Source: Ampelomyces quisqualis
Lineage: Eukaryota > Ascomycota > Dothideomycetes > Pleosporales > Phaeosphaeriaceae
Length of the DNA: 64,000 bases
Assembly (NCBI GenBank): GCA_018398575.1
Contig: JAGTXZ010000018.1
Coordinates: 3,162,001-3,226,000 of the forward strand
Reading direction: 5' to 3'
A model generated the notes under the pieces. The model had not been told where the DNA came from and made no database searches. It was given only the letters and a program-made list of their open reading frames with translations. Numbering within the stretch: position 1 is the first letter of the stretch; each line of letters begins with the position of its first letter. The translations under genes and the position numbers were made by a program. This document shows positions 62,344 through 64,000 of the stretch, one piece after another.

Positions 62344-64000
62344 CGTTGGGAAAATTTAATGTTATTAAAGTTAGTAATATCTGTAACACTGTTAACACAA
62401 CTATACTACTAGCTACTAGATAGTTCTTAACTGTGCTCTGCTGTGCTAAGTAATAATAGTAATACCTAGTATACTATTATTAGTAGCCTAGTTTATAGAA
62501 CTCTTTTGCAAAATAGTTTATAGTTTTTATGTTTAATATAGCTTTGCACTATCTGCATAACTGTATTACTAGTTAGCAGCCTACCCTTAACTATGCTTAA
62601 CTATAATTTTAAGTCTAAAGTAATTTCTTTAATAGCACTATTACTTAGTTTAGGTTTTACTATAAATTTACACTATCTTTACACTTTAAATTAATTTTGC
62701 GTTACGTCTATATATATACTTCTTTTATAATACTCTTTATATTCTTATATTTCTAAGACTAGGCTACGTATCTACTTAGGTATTTTTTATTCTATAGCTT
62801 TACACAGTAGTCTACTATACTCTATAGTTCTACTACTTAATTTACCTAATTTACACTAGCCCTTTAAGCTTTATAGAGATTTTCTTATTATAATTATACT
62901 AAATCTTTTTTTCTTACGTTACTATACTTTATAGACTACTGCGCAATAATATCTTTATATTCTACTTTTTTAGAACTTTTGTTTCTAGATTACTCTTTAA
63001 GTTGTATAGAATAATACTCTTACATATAGCTACTTACTAGCCTAGTTAATATACTCTAAATATAAATTAGTCTTAAGTACCTTATTTGTCTTAAAGCTCT
63101 GCAATTATAACTTTATTTACCTTAATTAGCGTAATAGCTTTTATAAACGCTATTAACACTTTTAAAATAGATATTAAGTCTAGGTCCTTCTATTTTGCTA
63201 ATACAGCGTCTATTTTAGACTTTAGCATTCCTTCTCTTAGTAGAAGAACTATATCTTTACTAATTATTTTTAAAGCATTATCTAGAGCACTAGTTGCATA
63301 TATAGTTTGTATAAGCTAATAAGAATTTTAGCCTAAACGTTATGTAGTACTGTTTAATTATTTACTAGGCTTCTCTAATTAGGATTAGGTCTAGTTTTAA
63401 TATAAGTTCTCTTAGCTTTTAGCTTAATTGCCTTATACTTTACACTATATATAAGTAGTAAGTTAAGGTTTTTAGCAAATATTTCTTTATCTAGCTGCTA
63501 GAAGTGCTGTTAGATATGCGTTAATATAAACTACTTAGTTTTCTTACTTCTTTTGCTTTTAAACAGCGCAGCCTTAAGCTAAGCTAGTATTAGAAATATT
63601 ATAATACTCTATATCTTAGAGCAGTTAAATATGTATATGCTCTTAGCTTCTACACTATTTAGCCTTTCTTATAGTAGTACTATCTTATATCTTATTATTG
63701 TATTAGCTATAACTAATTAGAAGTTATCTATTTAGTATAGCTAGTAGAACGTTAAGAAGTTACCTTTAATACCTAAAATCTTCTAGCTCTATAGGTCTTG
63801 CGTAACTAGAGTTTAACGCAGTATAAACCTTACTACAATCTTTTCTTCTAACGCTATAAGCGCTATGTACTTAGAAGAATTAAGTATGTTTTTAACTTCT
63901 TCTTATACCTTAGATAAGTAGGTGTCCTAGCTCTTTACTATAGCTAGGCTTAATATCTTTCTTATCTCTCTTATATCTATAATTTTCTTAATACTTGCGT
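62344..64000 (+). mobile_element. Giant TIR transposon, copy 3 (left end, runs off the window)
   Basis: Begins CGTTGGGAAAATTTAA beside TA. It then matches element 2 from 23,021 to about 24,680 base for base with scattered C/T and G/A differences, and matches copy 1 from 43,333 back to about 41,690 in reverse complement. Its terminus retains GGG where the other copies have AGG or AGA. It holds the decayed 3' part of the unrecognised minus-strand gene. Confidence 0.8.

Noticed and set aside
1..64000. tRNA, rRNA or other structured RNA genes
   Set aside because: No cloverleaf with A and B box motifs or rRNA-like stretch was recognised by reading; a covariance-model search would be needed to exclude them.

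Overview
The window looks like a chromosomal segment of a filamentous ascomycete, most likely a dothideomycete. The protein-coding DNA has short (about 50-nt) spliceosomal introns and a housekeeping pair typical of Pezizomycotina. Two long AT-rich tracts (1 to about 55,390 and about 62,040 to 64,000) carry the mark of repeat-induced point mutation (RIP): coding frames are closed almost only by TAG and TAA, and CTAG/TTA are in excess. No assignment below class level is justified from this sequence alone.

Layout. (a) 1-55,390 is a nest of decayed transposons. The base layer is an unrecognised AT-rich sequence (1-1,176, 43,336-43,847, 51,921-53,129, 53,964-55,390). Into it went a giant element of about 18.6 kb (element 1, ends at 1,177 and 43,333). 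A second, oppositely oriented copy of the same family (element 2, 23,021-40,689, 17,669 bp) sits inside element 1 at a TA dinucleotide, which makes the region look like a huge inverted repeat. Element 1 was also hit by a 5.9-kb hAT transposon (7,395-13,308; 16-bp terminal inverted repeats, 8-bp target duplication). The base layer was hit by a Ty3/Gypsy retrotransposon (43,853-51,915; 257-258-bp LTRs, 5-bp target duplication) and by an 834-bp element (53,130-53,963) that carries both ends of the giant family. The giant family has CGTTRGGAAAA-type ends beside TA. It contains a degraded Plavaka-like transposase, a degraded Fot/pogo-like DDE transposase, two unrecognised charged-protein regions and five separate minisatellite arrays. 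A third copy begins at 62,344 and runs off the window.

(b) About 55,390-62,040 is a GC-balanced gene island with two intact genes on the + strand: a branchpoint-bridging protein (SF1/BBP, 5 exons, 558 aa) and a myotubularin-type phosphoinositide 3-phosphatase (Ymr1-like, 3 exons, 833 aa). They have unrelated jobs (pre-mRNA splicing; endosomal lipid turnover), each with its own promoter.

(c) About 62,040-64,000 is AT-rich again and holds the left end of the third giant element.

All transposon proteins here are pseudogenes. Their families were recognised by reading frames in which TAG/TAA replace likely Gln/Trp codons, so boundaries inside them are approximate.
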